Shown one piece after another: positions 32,641 to 41,825 of a stretch of 64,000 bases of DNA (positions are counted from its first letter, which is position 1; the number at the start of each line of letters is the position of its first letter). The position numbers were made by a program, and so were the translations under genes. The DNA comes from Microvirga soli (lineage in GTDB: Bacteria > Pseudomonadota > Alphaproteobacteria > Rhizobiales > Beijerinckiaceae). The stretch lies in assembly GCF_016734765.1 (NCBI RefSeq), contig NZ_JAERQE010000025.1, forward strand, positions 1 to 64,000. The letters run 5' to 3'. The notes below the pieces were generated by a model that saw nothing but the letters and a program-made list of their open reading frames with translations, searched no databases and was not told where the DNA came from.

Positions 32641-34131
32641 TCAGAGACCGGCGATGTTGATGTACTTGATCTCGAGGAAGCCCTCGATGCCGTACTTGGA
32701 GCCCTCGCGGCCCAGGCCCGACTGCTTCACGCCGCCGAATGGCGCCATTTCGTTGGCGAGCGCAGGCGTGTTCACCCCGACCATGCCGCTCTCCAGGGCC
32801 TCCGCCACGCGCCACACGCGAGCCATGTCCTTGGCATAGAAGTACGAGGCCAAGCCGAACTCCGTGGCATTGGCCATTCCGATCACCTCGGCCTCGTCGG
32901 CAAACGTGATGATCGGCGCCAGGGGCGCAAACGTCTCTTCTTTCGTCACCTTCATCGCCTGCGTGACACCCGTCATCACGGTCGGCTCGAAGAACGTGCT
33001 GCCCATATCCGAGCGCTTGCCGCCCACCAGCACCTGACCGCCCTTGGCGAGAGCGTCGGCCACATGCTCCTCCATCTTGGTTACGGCGCGCTCGTCGATC
33101 AGCGGCCCCATGGCCACGCCGGCCTCCGTGCCCCGACCGAGCTTGAGGCTCTTGGCCTTCGCGGCGAGTTTTGCGGCAAAGGCTTCGGCGACGCTCTCCT
33201 GCACGTAGATCCGGTTGGCGCACACGCAGGTCTGGCCTGCATTGCGGAACTTGGACGCCATGGCGCCCTCCACGGCCGCGTCCAGGTCCGCATCGTCGAA
33301 CACGATGAATGGCGCATTGCCGCCGAGTTCCAGCGACAGGCGCTTGATGCTGTCACCCGCCTCTTTCATCAGCCAACGGCCCACATTGGTGGAGCCGGTG
33401 AAGGTGATCTTGGCCACCTTCGGGTTGTGGCAGAACTCCTCGCCGATGGGCTTGGCGTCCGTGGTGGTGACCACCGAGAAGGCGCCCTTCGGTACCCCGG
33501 CCCGCTCGGCCAGCACGGCGAGCGCCAGCGCCGAGAGCGGGGTCTGCGCTGCAGGCTTGAGCACCATGGTGCAGCCGGCGGCCAGCGCCGGTCCCACCTT
33601 GCGGGTGATCATGCCATTGGGAAAGTTCCACGGGGTGATGGCCGCACATACCCCCACCGGCTGCTTGAGCACGAGGATGCGCTGGCTCGGGCTGGCGCCG
33701 GGAATGACGTCGCCGTCGATGCGCTTGGCTTCCTCGGCAAACCATTCGATGTAGGCCGCGTTCGAGATCACCTCTCCCTTGGCCTCAGCCAGAGGCTTGC
33801 CCTGTTCGGTGGTGAGGATGAGAGCCAGATCGTCGGCATTCTCGATGATGAGGTCGTACCAGCGGCGCAGAATGGCGCTGCGCTCCTTGGCCGTGCGCTT
33901 GGCCCATTCCTTCTGCACCGTATGCGCGGTGTCGATGGCCTTGCGGGCAGCCTCCACGCCGAGATCGGGGACATTGACGATCAGCGCTCCGTCGAAGGGA
34001 TCGGTGACCGGGAAGGTGCGCCCATCCGGGGCTGCTACCCACTCGCCGGCCACATAGGCCCGGTCCACCAGAAGCGACGGGTCCCGCAATTCCAAGGCAC
34101 CACGGTCCACAGGTTTCGCATGCGCAGTCAT
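32641..34131 (-). CDS. gabD: NAD(P)-dependent succinate-semialdehyde dehydrogenase family
   Basis: A 496-residue aldehyde dehydrogenase of the GabD group. The N-terminal region ELRDPSLLVDRAYVAGEW leads to ITPWNFPNGMITRKVGPALAAGC and TGSTNVGRWLM (cofactor loop). The catalytic glutamate is in LELGGNAPFIV near residue 264 and the cysteine in NAGQTCVCANRIYV near residue 298. The end reads GLGREGSKYGIEGFLEIKYI. GabD turns succinate semialdehyde into succinate, but this group also oxidises other semialdehydes. It is divergent from the Liv-type transporter and may act on its product. Confidence 0.92.
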   Translation of the reverse strand: MTAHAKPVDRGALELRDPSLLVDRAYVAGEWVAAPDGRTFPVTDPFDGALIVNVPDLGVEAARKAIDTAHTVQKEWAKRTAKERSAILRRWYDLIIENADDLALILTTEQGKPLAEAKGEVISNAAYIEWFAEEAKRIDGDVIPGASPSQRILVLKQPVGVCAAITPWNFPNGMITRKVGPALAAGCTMVLKPAAQTPLSALALAVLAERAGVPKGAFSVVTTTDAKPIGEEFCHNPKVAKITFTGSTNVGRWLMKEAGDSIKRLSLELGGNAPFIVFDDADLDAAVEGAMASKFRNAGQTCVCANRIYVQESVAEAFAAKLAAKAKSLKLGRGTEAGVAMGPLIDERAVTKMEEHVADALAKGGQVLVGGKRSDMGSTFFEPTVMTGVTQAMKVTKEETFAPLAPIITFADEAEVIGMANATEFGLASYFYAKDMARVWRVAEALESGMVGVNTPALANEMAPFGGVKQSGLGREGSKYGIEGFLEIKYINIAGL

Positions 34132-34439
34132 GGCAGAGCTCCAGCTGATAAAGAACGACGGAAATGTTGAAAGTCATATAAGGGCCGCCCCTTGACTTGG
34201 GAACTGCGGGCAATGCGGAGCCGGGTTGCCGCGAGAACAGTCACGTTTCCGGGATCATCCTGATCGCAGCGTGGAACATAGATAAAAGATCAAAAGCTTC
34301 TGCGACTTAAGGATGAACGCCCTTCTCATTGATCGCGACCGAAGTGTCTGTACCTTTCTGACCATCGCCCGCAGGCCTTATGCTGCGGCTCCAGCAAGGG
34401 CAGAACCAATCTGCCTTGGGAATAAAGGGAAGGAAATCG
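34132..34439. other. Divergent intergenic region
   Basis: 308 bases between gabD and the Liv-type binding protein. It should contain both promoters. No inverted repeat or operator stands out. AAGGAAAT at 34430-34437 is the ribosome site of the plus-strand gene. Confidence 0.4.
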
Positions 34440-35648
34440 ATGCGTATCCTCAACAAGCTTCTGTTTGCCCTCAGCTGCACCGCCCTGGCCTCCTCGGCCT
34501 ATGCGCAGCAGGCTTCCGACGGCGTGGTCAAGATCGGCATCCTGAACGACCAGTCCGGCGTCTATGCCGATTTCGGGGGCAAGTCCTCCGTCGAAGCTGC
34601 CCGCATGGCGGTGCAGGATTACGGCGGCAAGGTTCTCGGCGTTCCGGTGGAGATCGTGAGCGCGGACCACCAGAACAAGCCTGACGTGGCCGCCAGCATC
34701 GCCCGTCAGTGGTACGACACCGAAAAGGTCGATGCCATCATGGAGCTGACCACCTCCTCGGTCGCCTTGGCCGTTCAGGGCCTGTCCAAGGACAAGAAGA
34801 AGATTACCATGACGACCGGTGCGGCCACGACCGACCTCACCGGCAAGCAGTGCTCTCCTTACGGCTTCCATTGGGCCTATGACACCCACGCCCTTGCAGT
34901 CGGCACCGGCGGCGCGCTGGTGGAGAACGGCGGCAACAAGTGGTTCTTCCTCACCGCCGACTACGCCTTCGGCTACTCCCTCGAAGACCAGACCTCGAAG
35001 TTCGTGAAGTCGAAGGGCGGCCAAGTGGTCGGCGCCGTGCGCCATCCGCTGGCGGCGACCGATTATTCGTCCTTCCTGCTCCAGGCGCAGAGCTCCGGCG
35101 CGAACGTGATCGGCATGGCCAATGCGGGCCTCGATACCGCCAATGCCATCAAGCAGGCGGCCGAGTTCGGCATCACCCAGGGCGGCACGCGTCTCGCGGC
35201 GCTTCTCTTCACGCTGGCCGAGGTGAAGGGCTTAGGACTCAAGGCCGCCCAAGGCCTGACCCTCACGGAGGGCTGGTACTGGGATCAGAGCGACGAGAAC
35301 CGCGCCTTCGCCAAGAAGTTCATGGACAAGACCGGCCGCATGCCGAACATGATCCACATGGGCACCTACTCGTCCGTGCTGCAGTACCTCAAGGCAGTCG
35401 AGAAGGCTGGCACGGATGCGACCGAGCCGGTTGCCAAGCTCCTGCACGAGATGCCCGTTCAGGACATCTTCGCCAAGAACGGCAAGGTGCTGCCGAACGG
35501 CCGCATGGTCTACGACATGTACCTCTTCCAGGTGAAGAAGCCGGAAGAGAGCAAGAGCGACTGGGACATGTACAAGCAGCTCGCCAAAATCCCTGGCGAC
35601 AGCGCCTACATGAAGGTTGCCGACAGCGGCTGCCAGGTCACGCAGTAA
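34440..35648 (+). CDS. Branched-chain amino acid-type ABC transporter substrate-binding protein
   Basis: A 402-residue periplasmic binding protein of the LivJ/Leu-Ile-Val superfamily. The signal peptide is residues 1-22 (ASSAYAQ). The domain starts VVKIGILNDQSGVYADFGGKSS, with AARMAVQDYGG and a VSADHQNKPDVAASIARQW segment following. FFLTADYAFGYSLEDQTSKF lies near residue 180. Members of this exact subgroup are often annotated as transporters of amides, urea or aromatic acids, so leucine should not be assumed. ATG 34440 follows AAGGAAATCG. A hairpin after the stop separates it from the ATPase genes. Confidence 0.9.
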   Translation: MRILNKLLFALSCTALASSAYAQQASDGVVKIGILNDQSGVYADFGGKSSVEAARMAVQDYGGKVLGVPVEIVSADHQNKPDVAASIARQWYDTEKVDAIMELTTSSVALAVQGLSKDKKKITMTTGAATTDLTGKQCSPYGFHWAYDTHALAVGTGGALVENGGNKWFFLTADYAFGYSLEDQTSKFVKSKGGQVVGAVRHPLAATDYSSFLLQAQSSGANVIGMANAGLDTANAIKQAAEFGITQGGTRLAALLFTLAEVKGLGLKAAQGLTLTEGWYWDQSDENRAFAKKFMDKTGRMPNMIHMGTYSSVLQYLKAVEKAGTDATEPVAKLLHEMPVQDIFAKNGKVLPNGRMVYDMYLFQVKKPEESKSDWDMYKQLAKIPGDSAYMKVADSGCQVTQ

Positions 35649-35659
35649 GCGCCTTGAAC

Positions 35660-35696
35660 GAGGCAGGGCAGCATGCAACGCTGCCCTGCCTCTATT
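35660..35696 (+). terminator. Hairpin after the binding-protein gene
   Basis: A perfect 13-base stem GAGGCAGGGCAGC (35660-35672) / GCTGCCCTGCCTC (35680-35692) with a 7-base loop, followed by TATTG. It is probably a partial terminator or mRNA-stabilising stem that raises binding-protein level over the rest of the operon. Confidence 0.75.
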
Positions 35697-35777
35697 GCTG
35701 TCTGGCGATAGCTGGCGGCATCGCGCATGATGTCTGAACCAACCATCGCCTTATCCAGAGAGTAGCGGCCGAACCCT

Positions 35778-36536
35778 ATGGTCAGTACGCAACCTATCCT
35801 CAGCGCCACCGGACTCACGATGGAGTTCCGTGGCTTCCTCGCCGTGAAGGACGTGACCCTGTCCGTCAACGAGGGCACGATCCATGCCCTGATCGGCCCC
35901 AACGGCGCGGGCAAGACGACGGTTTTCAACCTTCTCACCAAGTTTCTCACGCCCACCCGCGGGCAGATCACGTTCAAAGGCGAGGACATCACCCGGCTGA
36001 AGGCGGCCGAGGTCGCCCGCCTGGGTCTTGTGCGCTCCTTCCAGATTTCGGCGGTGTTTCCCCATCTGACCGTGCTCGACAACGTGCGCGTTGCGCTGCA
36101 GCGCCCGTCCGGCCTCGCGACTCAGTTCTGGCGCTCGTCCAACGCCCTTTCGACCCTCGATGAGCGGGCGATGGAGTTGATCGATGCGGTGAACCTCTCA
36201 TCCTACAGAGACCTGACAGCCTCCGAATTGTCCTACGGCCGCAAGCGTGCGCTCGAAATCGCGACCACGCTGGCGCTCGACCCGGCCATGCTGCTGCTCG
36301 ACGAGCCGATGGCCGGCATGGGCCATGAGGATATCGGCCGTATTTCCGACCTGATCCGGCGGATTGCCAAGAACCGCACCGTGCTCATGGTCGAGCACAA
36401 CCTGAACGTCGTCGCCGATCTCTGCGACCGCGTCACCGTTCTGGCCCGCGGCGAGATCCTCTCCGACGGGTCCTACGATACCGTCAGCCAGGATCCGCGC
36501 GTGCGCGAAGCCTATATGGGAACCGAGCATGAGTAG
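35778..36536 (+). CDS. livG: ABC transporter ATP-binding protein (LivG-like)
   Basis: A 252-residue ATPase of the LivG group. Walker A is IGPNGAGKTT near residue 38 and the Q-loop region is RSFQISAVFPHLTVLDNV. The signature is degenerate, LSYGRKRALE, as in many LivG proteins. Walker B MLLLDEPMAGM lies near residue 174 and the switch histidine is in MVEHNLNVVADLCDRV. It overlaps the next ATPase gene by 8 bases. The order LivG-LivF-LivH-LivM is complete here. Confidence 0.93.
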   Translation: MVSTQPILSATGLTMEFRGFLAVKDVTLSVNEGTIHALIGPNGAGKTTVFNLLTKFLTPTRGQITFKGEDITRLKAAEVARLGLVRSFQISAVFPHLTVLDNVRVALQRPSGLATQFWRSSNALSTLDERAMELIDAVNLSSYRDLTASELSYGRKRALEIATTLALDPAMLLLDEPMAGMGHEDIGRISDLIRRIAKNRTVLMVEHNLNVVADLCDRVTVLARGEILSDGSYDTVSQDPRVREAYMGTEHE

Positions 36537-37236
36537 CGCTCCTCTCCTCGAAGTCCGCGGGCTTAATGCCTGGTACGGCGAAAGCCATGTCCTGCACGGG
36601 GTCGACCTCGACATCCGCGAGGGCGAAACCGTCACGCTGCTCGGCCGCAACGGCGCCGGCAAGACCACGACCCTGCGCGCAATCATGGGCATCCTGCGTC
36701 GCCGCGAGGGTATCATCCGGCTGCGCGGCAAGGATCTCCTCAGCCTGCCGCTGCACAAGGTGGCGCAGGCCGGCATCGGCTATGTGCCGGAGGAACGCGG
36801 CATCTTCGCGAGCCTCAGCGTTTCCGAGAACCTGGTTCTTCCCCCGACCGTGTCGGACGGCGGCATGAGCGTGGAGGAGATCTACACCCTCTTCCCTAAT
36901 CTCCATGAACGGCGCTCGAGCCAGGGCACGAAGCTGTCCGGCGGCGAGCAGCAGATGCTTGCCATCGCCCGGATCCTGCGCACGGGCGCGAAGATCATTC
37001 TTCTCGACGAGCCCACAGAGGGCTTGGCGCCTGTGATCGTCCAGCGCATCGGCGACGTGCTCATGGCACTCAAGAAACGCGGCATGACCATCCTACTGGT
37101 CGAGCAGAATTTCCGCTTCGCCAAGAAGGTGGCTGACCGCTTCTACCTCATGGAGGATGGGCGTATGGTGAACTCGTTCCCAGGGCACGAACTCGATGCG
37201 CGCATGGACGAGCTTCACGAAGTTCTTGGGGTGTAG
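36529..37236 (+). CDS. livF: ABC transporter ATP-binding protein (LivF-like)
   Basis: A 235-residue second ATPase. Walker A is LLGRNGAGKTTTLRAI near residue 36, the characteristic LivF segment is GIGYVPEERGIFASLSVSENL, and the signature is KLSGGEQQMLAIARIL near residue 139. Walker B is IILLDEPTEGLAPV and the switch is LLVEQNFRFAKKV. It overlaps livG and ends 6 bases before livH, so the genes form one transcript. Confidence 0.94.
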   Translation: MSSAPLLEVRGLNAWYGESHVLHGVDLDIREGETVTLLGRNGAGKTTTLRAIMGILRRREGIIRLRGKDLLSLPLHKVAQAGIGYVPEERGIFASLSVSENLVLPPTVSDGGMSVEEIYTLFPNLHERRSSQGTKLSGGEQQMLAIARILRTGAKIILLDEPTEGLAPVIVQRIGDVLMALKKRGMTILLVEQNFRFAKKVADRFYLMEDGRMVNSFPGHELDARMDELHEVLGV

Positions 37237-37242
37237 AGCATC

Positions 37243-38130
37243 ATGAGCACAATCTTCGGTATTCCCACCCCGGCGCTTTACGGCCAGATCCTCATCGGCT
37301 TGATCAACGGCTCCTTCTATGCCCTGCTAAGCCTCGGCCTGGCGGTCATCTTCGGCCTGCTTCGGGTCATCAACTTCGCCCATGGCGCGCAGTACATGCT
37401 GGGTGCCTTTGTGGCCTACCTGCTCCTGAACTATCTCGGCATCAACTACTGGCTCGCCCTCATCGTGGCGCCTCTCGTCGTCGGGGCGGTCGCCGTCGTC
37501 ATCGAGCGCACCATGCTGAGCCGGCTCTACGGTGTTGACCATCTGTATGGCCTTCTCCTGACCTTCGGCCTCGCGCTCATTCTCGAAGGCGCGTTCCGTC
37601 ACTGGTTCGGGGCAGCCGGACAACCCTATGCCGCGCCCTCGCAACTGTCAGGGGGTGTCAACCTGGGCTTCATGTTCTTGCCGATCTACCGCGGCTGGGT
37701 GGTGGTCGCCTCCCTTGTCATCTGTATCGGCACGTGGCTTCTCATCGAGAAGACCCAGCTTGGCGCCTATCTCCGTGCGGCAACCGAGAATGCCACACTC
37801 GTTCAGGCTTTTGGCGTGAACGTGCCGCTGCTTCTGACGCTCACCTACGGCCTGGGAGCCGCGCTTGCCGCTTTTGCCGGCGTGCTGGCCGCGCCGATCT
37901 ACCAGGTCAGCCCACTCATGGGCACAAACCTCATCATCGTCGTGTTTGCCGTGGTGGTGGTCGGCGGCATGGGCTCGATCCTGGGCGCCATCATAACGGG
38001 CTATGTGCTCGGCATTCTGGAAGGCCTGACCAAGGTGTTCTACCCGGAAGCCTCAAGCATCGTTATCTTCGTAATCATGGCCATCGTTCTGCTCGTCAGG
38101 CCGGCGGGTCTCTTCGGGCGGGAGGAGTAA
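37243..38130 (+). CDS. livH: ABC transporter permease (LivH-like)
   Basis: A 295-residue membrane permease with about eight hydrophobic helices. It has the LivH N-terminus (QILIGLINGSFYALLSLGLAVIFGLLRVINFAHG) and the cytoplasmic coupling segment GAYLRAATENATLVQAFGVNV near residue 175. A glycine-rich loop follows (VVVVGGMGSILGAIITGYVLGILEGL). It pairs with the LivM-type permease that starts 4 bases after it. Confidence 0.94.
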   Translation: MSTIFGIPTPALYGQILIGLINGSFYALLSLGLAVIFGLLRVINFAHGAQYMLGAFVAYLLLNYLGINYWLALIVAPLVVGAVAVVIERTMLSRLYGVDHLYGLLLTFGLALILEGAFRHWFGAAGQPYAAPSQLSGGVNLGFMFLPIYRGWVVVASLVICIGTWLLIEKTQLGAYLRAATENATLVQAFGVNVPLLLTLTYGLGAALAAFAGVLAAPIYQVSPLMGTNLIIVVFAVVVVGGMGSILGAIITGYVLGILEGLTKVFYPEASSIVIFVIMAIVLLVRPAGLFGREE

Positions 38131-38134
38131 CATC

Positions 38135-39109
38135 ATGGCTGTCGGTACCCAATATATCGCAGAGCAACCGAAGCTGCGCACCTCCTCCAAGGTGCTGGGC
38201 GCGATCGCCATTGCGGCCCTGCTGGCGGCGCCGTTCTTCTTCTACCCCGTGCTCCTGATGAGCATACTCTGCTTCGCGCTGTTCGCCTGCGCGTTCAACC
38301 TGCTCATCGGCTATGTGGGGCTGCTCTCCTTCGGCCATGCTGCCTTCTTCGGCGGAGCCGCCTATTTCACCGCCCATGCGGCCAAGGTGTGGGGGTGGGA
38401 GCCCCTGGCCGCCATCCTGCTCGGCGTGGCGGGCGCTGCCGTCATGGGTCTCCTAATGGGCTTCCTGGCCATCCGTCGCCAGGGCATCTACTTCGCCATG
38501 ATCACCCTCGCCCTGTCGCAGATGTTCGCCTTCATCTGCCTGCAGGTGCCCTTCACCCACGGCGAGGACGGCATTCAGGGCGTGCCGCGCGGATACCTGC
38601 TCGGCATCCTCGACCTGAACGAGCCGCTGACGATGTACTATGTCACCCTGGCGATCTTCCTGTTCGGCTTCTTCATCATCTGGCGCATCGTCAATTCGCC
38701 CTTCGGCAACATCCTCAAGGCCATTCGCGAGAACGAACGGCGGGCGGTCTCGCTCGGCTATCGGGTCGACCGGTACAAGCTCGGCGCTTTCGTCATGTCG
38801 GCGGCCCTGGCGGGCCTAGCGGGCGGCACCAAGGCGATCGTCTTCCAGTTCGCGACCCTGACGGACGTGAACTGGCAGATGTCCGGCGAGGTGATTCTCA
38901 TGACCTTGCTCGGCGGCATCGGCACTTTGATCGGCCCGGTTGTCGGCGCCAGCCTGGTGATCGCCTTGCAGAAATATTTTGCGGCCTGGAATTTCCCCGT
39001 GACCGTGCTGATCGGCATCATCTTCGTGATCTGCGTGCTGCTGTTCCGCCGGGGAATCGTCGGCGAAATCCTGGAGCTCATGAAGCGCAGGCAGAAAGGC
39101 GCCGCGTAA
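38135..39109 (+). CDS. livM: ABC transporter permease (LivM-like)
   Basis: A 324-residue partner permease. The LivM pattern NLLIGYVGLLSFGHAAFFGGAAYFTAH is near residue 53, the coupling segment KAIRENERRAVSLGYRVDRYKLGAF near residue 196, and MTLLGGIGTLIGPVVGASLV near residue 252. The basic C-terminal tail ends RRRQKGAA. It starts 4 bases after livH. The GMC oxidoreductase gene follows, with no terminator seen in between. Confidence 0.94.
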   Translation: MAVGTQYIAEQPKLRTSSKVLGAIAIAALLAAPFFFYPVLLMSILCFALFACAFNLLIGYVGLLSFGHAAFFGGAAYFTAHAAKVWGWEPLAAILLGVAGAAVMGLLMGFLAIRRQGIYFAMITLALSQMFAFICLQVPFTHGEDGIQGVPRGYLLGILDLNEPLTMYYVTLAIFLFGFFIIWRIVNSPFGNILKAIRENERRAVSLGYRVDRYKLGAFVMSAALAGLAGGTKAIVFQFATLTDVNWQMSGEVILMTLLGGIGTLIGPVVGASLVIALQKYFAAWNFPVTVLIGIIFVICVLLFRRGIVGEILELMKRRQKGAA

Positions 39110-39177
39110 CTCAAGGGGCATCGGAACCCTGCCGGCGCTCCTGCCGTGAGCGCCGGCCCACTTGATTGAGCTGGATC

Positions 39178-40818
39178 ATGCCAGACAGCCAAACATTCGA
39201 TTACGTCATCATCGGTGCCGGCTCGGCCGGCTGCGTTCTGGCCAATCGCCTGTCCAAGGATGCGGGCAATGCGGTCTGCCTCCTCGAGGCCGGCGGCAAG
39301 GACAACTGGATCTGGTTCCACATTCCGGTCGGCTATCTTTTTGCCATAGGCAATCCGCGCGCGGACTGGATGTTCAAGACAGAGGCGGAAGTGGGCCTGA
39401 ATGGCCGCATCCTCAACTACCCGCGCGGCAAGGTCCTGGGCGGCTGCTCGGCCATCAATGCCATGATCTACATGCGCGGCCAGCGTGAGGATTACGACAA
39501 TTGGCGCCAACTGGGACTCGAAGGATGGGGCTGGGACGATGTGCGGCCAATCTTCCGCCATCACCTGGACCATTACCTCGGTGTTGGGGAGCATCACGGC
39601 GCGGGCGGAGAATGGCGGGTCGAGGCACCGCGCATGCAGTGGCAGATCCTCGACTCATTCATCGAAGCCGCCGTCGAGGCCGGCATCCCCCGAGCGAGCG
39701 ACTTCAACACGGGCAGCAACGAGGGCGTTTCCTACTTCCATGTCAATCAGAAGAACGGACGGCGCTGGTCGTCCGCCCGCGGCTTCCTCAGGCCGGCCCT
39801 GTCGCGCCCCAATCTGAAGGTCGAGACGCACGCCCATGCCACGCGTATTCTCTTCGAGGGGAAGCGCGCCATCGGCGTGGAGATCCTGCAGAACGGCAAT
39901 CTGCGGCGGATCCTGGCCCGCAAGGAGGTCATTCTGTCTGCGGGCGCCATTGCGTCACCGCAGCTCCTGCAACTGTCCGGGGTCGGCAACGGTGCCCTCC
40001 TGAAGGAACACGGAATTGACGTCGTCCACCACCTGCCAGGCGTCGGCGAGAACCTGCAGGATCATCTCCAGCTGAGGCCCATCTACAAGGTCAGCGGCGT
40101 ACGGACCCTCAACGAGGAGTACCGCTCCCTGTTCAAGAAGGGACAGATGGCACTCGAATATGCCCTCTTCCGTAAAGGGCCGCTTACCATGGCGCCCTCG
40201 CAATTGGGAGCGTTCACCCGCTCCTCGCCGGACTACGCCACTCCAAACCTCCAGTTCCACATCCAACCGCTGTCGCTCGACAAGTTCGGCGAGGATCCGC
40301 ATCCCTTCCCGGCCTTTACGGCGAGCGTGTGCAACCTGCGGCCCACCAGCCGCGGCACCGTCCAGATCCGAAGCAGCACCGCCGGAGAAGCCCCGTCCAT
40401 TCGTCCGAACTACCTCTCGACGGAAGAAGACCAGCGGGTGGCCGTGGATGCCCTTCGCCTCGTCCGGCAGATCGTCTCCATGCCGGCGCTTCAGAAGTAC
40501 CGCCCCGAGGAGTACAAGCCAGGTGCGGCACTCACGACCGACGAGGAACTCCTTAAGGGTGCCAGGGACATCGGCACAACGATCTTCCACCCTGTGGGCA
40601 CGGCCAAGATGGGTATCGACAGCGATCCGATGGCCGTGACCGATGCACGCCTGAGGGTCCGCGGCATCGAGAACCTTCGCGTCATCGATGCATCGATCAT
40701 GCCGACAATCACGAGCGGCAATACGAATTCACCCACGCTGATGATTGCCGATAAGGGAGCTGCGATGATTCTGGAGGATCAGGCGCCGACCCGCGTCGAG
40801 GTGCTCCGCTTGGCCTAG
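39178..40818 (+). CDS. GMC family FAD-dependent oxidoreductase (alcohol/choline dehydrogenase-like)
   Basis: A 546-residue flavoprotein of the glucose-methanol-choline family. The FAD site is YVIIGAGSAGCVLANRLS near residues 9-26, signature 1 is GKVLGGCSAINAMIYMRGQ near residue 84 and signature 2 is ILSAGAIASPQLLQLSGVG near residue 257. The active-site pair is the histidine in IFHPVGTAKMG and the asparagine in SGNTNSPTLMIADKGA. It oxidises a primary alcohol, which need not be choline. ATG 39178 is preferred to TTG 39166. Its place after the Liv genes suggests that it processes the imported compound. Confidence 0.92.
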   Translation: MPDSQTFDYVIIGAGSAGCVLANRLSKDAGNAVCLLEAGGKDNWIWFHIPVGYLFAIGNPRADWMFKTEAEVGLNGRILNYPRGKVLGGCSAINAMIYMRGQREDYDNWRQLGLEGWGWDDVRPIFRHHLDHYLGVGEHHGAGGEWRVEAPRMQWQILDSFIEAAVEAGIPRASDFNTGSNEGVSYFHVNQKNGRRWSSARGFLRPALSRPNLKVETHAHATRILFEGKRAIGVEILQNGNLRRILARKEVILSAGAIASPQLLQLSGVGNGALLKEHGIDVVHHLPGVGENLQDHLQLRPIYKVSGVRTLNEEYRSLFKKGQMALEYALFRKGPLTMAPSQLGAFTRSSPDYATPNLQFHIQPLSLDKFGEDPHPFPAFTASVCNLRPTSRGTVQIRSSTAGEAPSIRPNYLSTEEDQRVAVDALRLVRQIVSMPALQKYRPEEYKPGAALTTDEELLKGARDIGTTIFHPVGTAKMGIDSDPMAVTDARLRVRGIENLRVIDASIMPTITSGNTNSPTLMIADKGAAMILEDQAPTRVEVLRLA

Positions 40819-40920
40819 AGCATCGACCGCAAAAGTGGATACCGGTTCTGCTTAAAAAGATGCGCCAGACCAAAAACTTAAAGCATCAGACGTGAGTTCA
40901 AATTCACGTCCAATGCTTTA
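40817..40920. repeat. Dispersed RIME-like repeat with terminator-like hairpin
   Basis: AGAGCATCGACCGCAAAAGTGG begins a dispersed element whose wording matches the palindromes at 26795-26928. It ends in a nested inverted repeat, AAAGCAT...GACGTGA / TTCACGTC...ATGCTTT (about 40880-40920), which may stop transcription from the GMC gene. Confidence 0.65.
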
Positions 40921-40950
40921 GGCTCTTCGAAGCTCTGTTGCTTGTGCCAA

Positions 40951-40976
40951 AAAGAAAGGGAGCCGTTGGCTCCCTT
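40951..40976 (-). terminator. Terminator of the first LuxR-type gene
   Basis: Stem AAGGGAGCC (40956-40964) / GGCTCCCTT (40968-40976) with a GTT loop. On the minus strand it is followed by TCTTTTTGG. It starts 27 bases past the stop at 41004. Confidence 0.82.
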
Positions 40977-41003
40977 AAACGACGAACCCAGCAACCGAAC
41001 CAA

Positions 41004-41825
41004 TCAGCTGACGGTTGCCCCCCGGCTCGCAGACAGATGGCTCGCTGCCCAGATCGCCGCCTGAGTTCGGTTCTTGGCCTGGATCTTACGCAGGATGGCT
41101 TTCACGTGAACCTTCACAGTGGCTTCCGTGATGTCGTATTTACGCGCGATGATCTTGTTCGAGTCGCCATCCATCAGGCAGCGCAGGATAACCGTCTCAC
41201 GGACGGACAGGCCCTTTGCCGGAGGGCTCAGCTCTTGAGGTCCATCCGCGGCCGATGCCTGCCTGCTCTCTTCGACGCGGGCGTCCTGCTCGCGCAGGAG
41301 GTCGATGATCGCACCGGGGAAGATGGCCTCCCCCAGGAGAACGAGATCCAGCGATTTGACGAGCACCTCATAGGATATGGACTTCTTGAGGTAGGCATCT
41401 GCTCCTGAACGGAAAGCGGTGAGCACGTGGCTCAGGTCATACTGGTCGACCAGCATCACCACTTTTGCATTCGGGTTCTGCTCTTTCAGCAGCTTCGCCT
41501 GGCGGCAAAGCCCCTCATGATCGCGGCTTGCATCCGCGATGAGGACAACCGTGCCGCTGTCCGGCCCGCATTGGGAGCTGACCTCATCGAAGGTTCCAGC
41601 TGCAACCGAGGGAGCATAGACGGTTTCAGAGAGAATTCTTCTCAAGCCCTCTCGCAACAGGGCGTTGGGCTCGACGAGAAATGTCCTGATAGACCTTGTT
41701 GCGATATGGTCCGCCGAAGAGGGCTCAACCGAACGCGCCAGTTCCATATACCTCGAGTATGCGACATCCTTGGCCGAAGAGGCACCTGGATGCGGAAGAC
41801 TATCAAGATCGTAGGTGTTCCGCAT
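41004..41825 (-). CDS. LuxR/NarL-type regulator with atypical receiver (1)
   Basis: A 273-residue regulator. The C-terminal helix-turn-helix of the LuxR type is intact: LSVRETVILRCLMDGDSNKIIARKYDITEATVKVHVKAILRKI. The N-terminal half has a receiver fold (RTFLVEPNALLREGLRRIL through AFRSGADAYLKKS). The usual acidic pair is reduced to Glu-Pro, but an aspartate (VLIADAS) and the lysine (YLKK) remain. ATG 41825 is preferred; ATG 41861 is also in frame. It is paralogous to the next gene upstream, and both lie downstream of and co-oriented with the alginate operon. Confidence 0.87.
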   Translation of the reverse strand: MRNTYDLDSLPHPGASSAKDVAYSRYMELARSVEPSSADHIATRSIRTFLVEPNALLREGLRRILSETVYAPSVAAGTFDEVSSQCGPDSGTVVLIADASRDHEGLCRQAKLLKEQNPNAKVVMLVDQYDLSHVLTAFRSGADAYLKKSISYEVLVKSLDLVLLGEAIFPGAIIDLLREQDARVEESRQASAADGPQELSPPAKGLSVRETVILRCLMDGDSNKIIARKYDITEATVKVHVKAILRKIQAKNRTQAAIWAASHLSASRGATVS

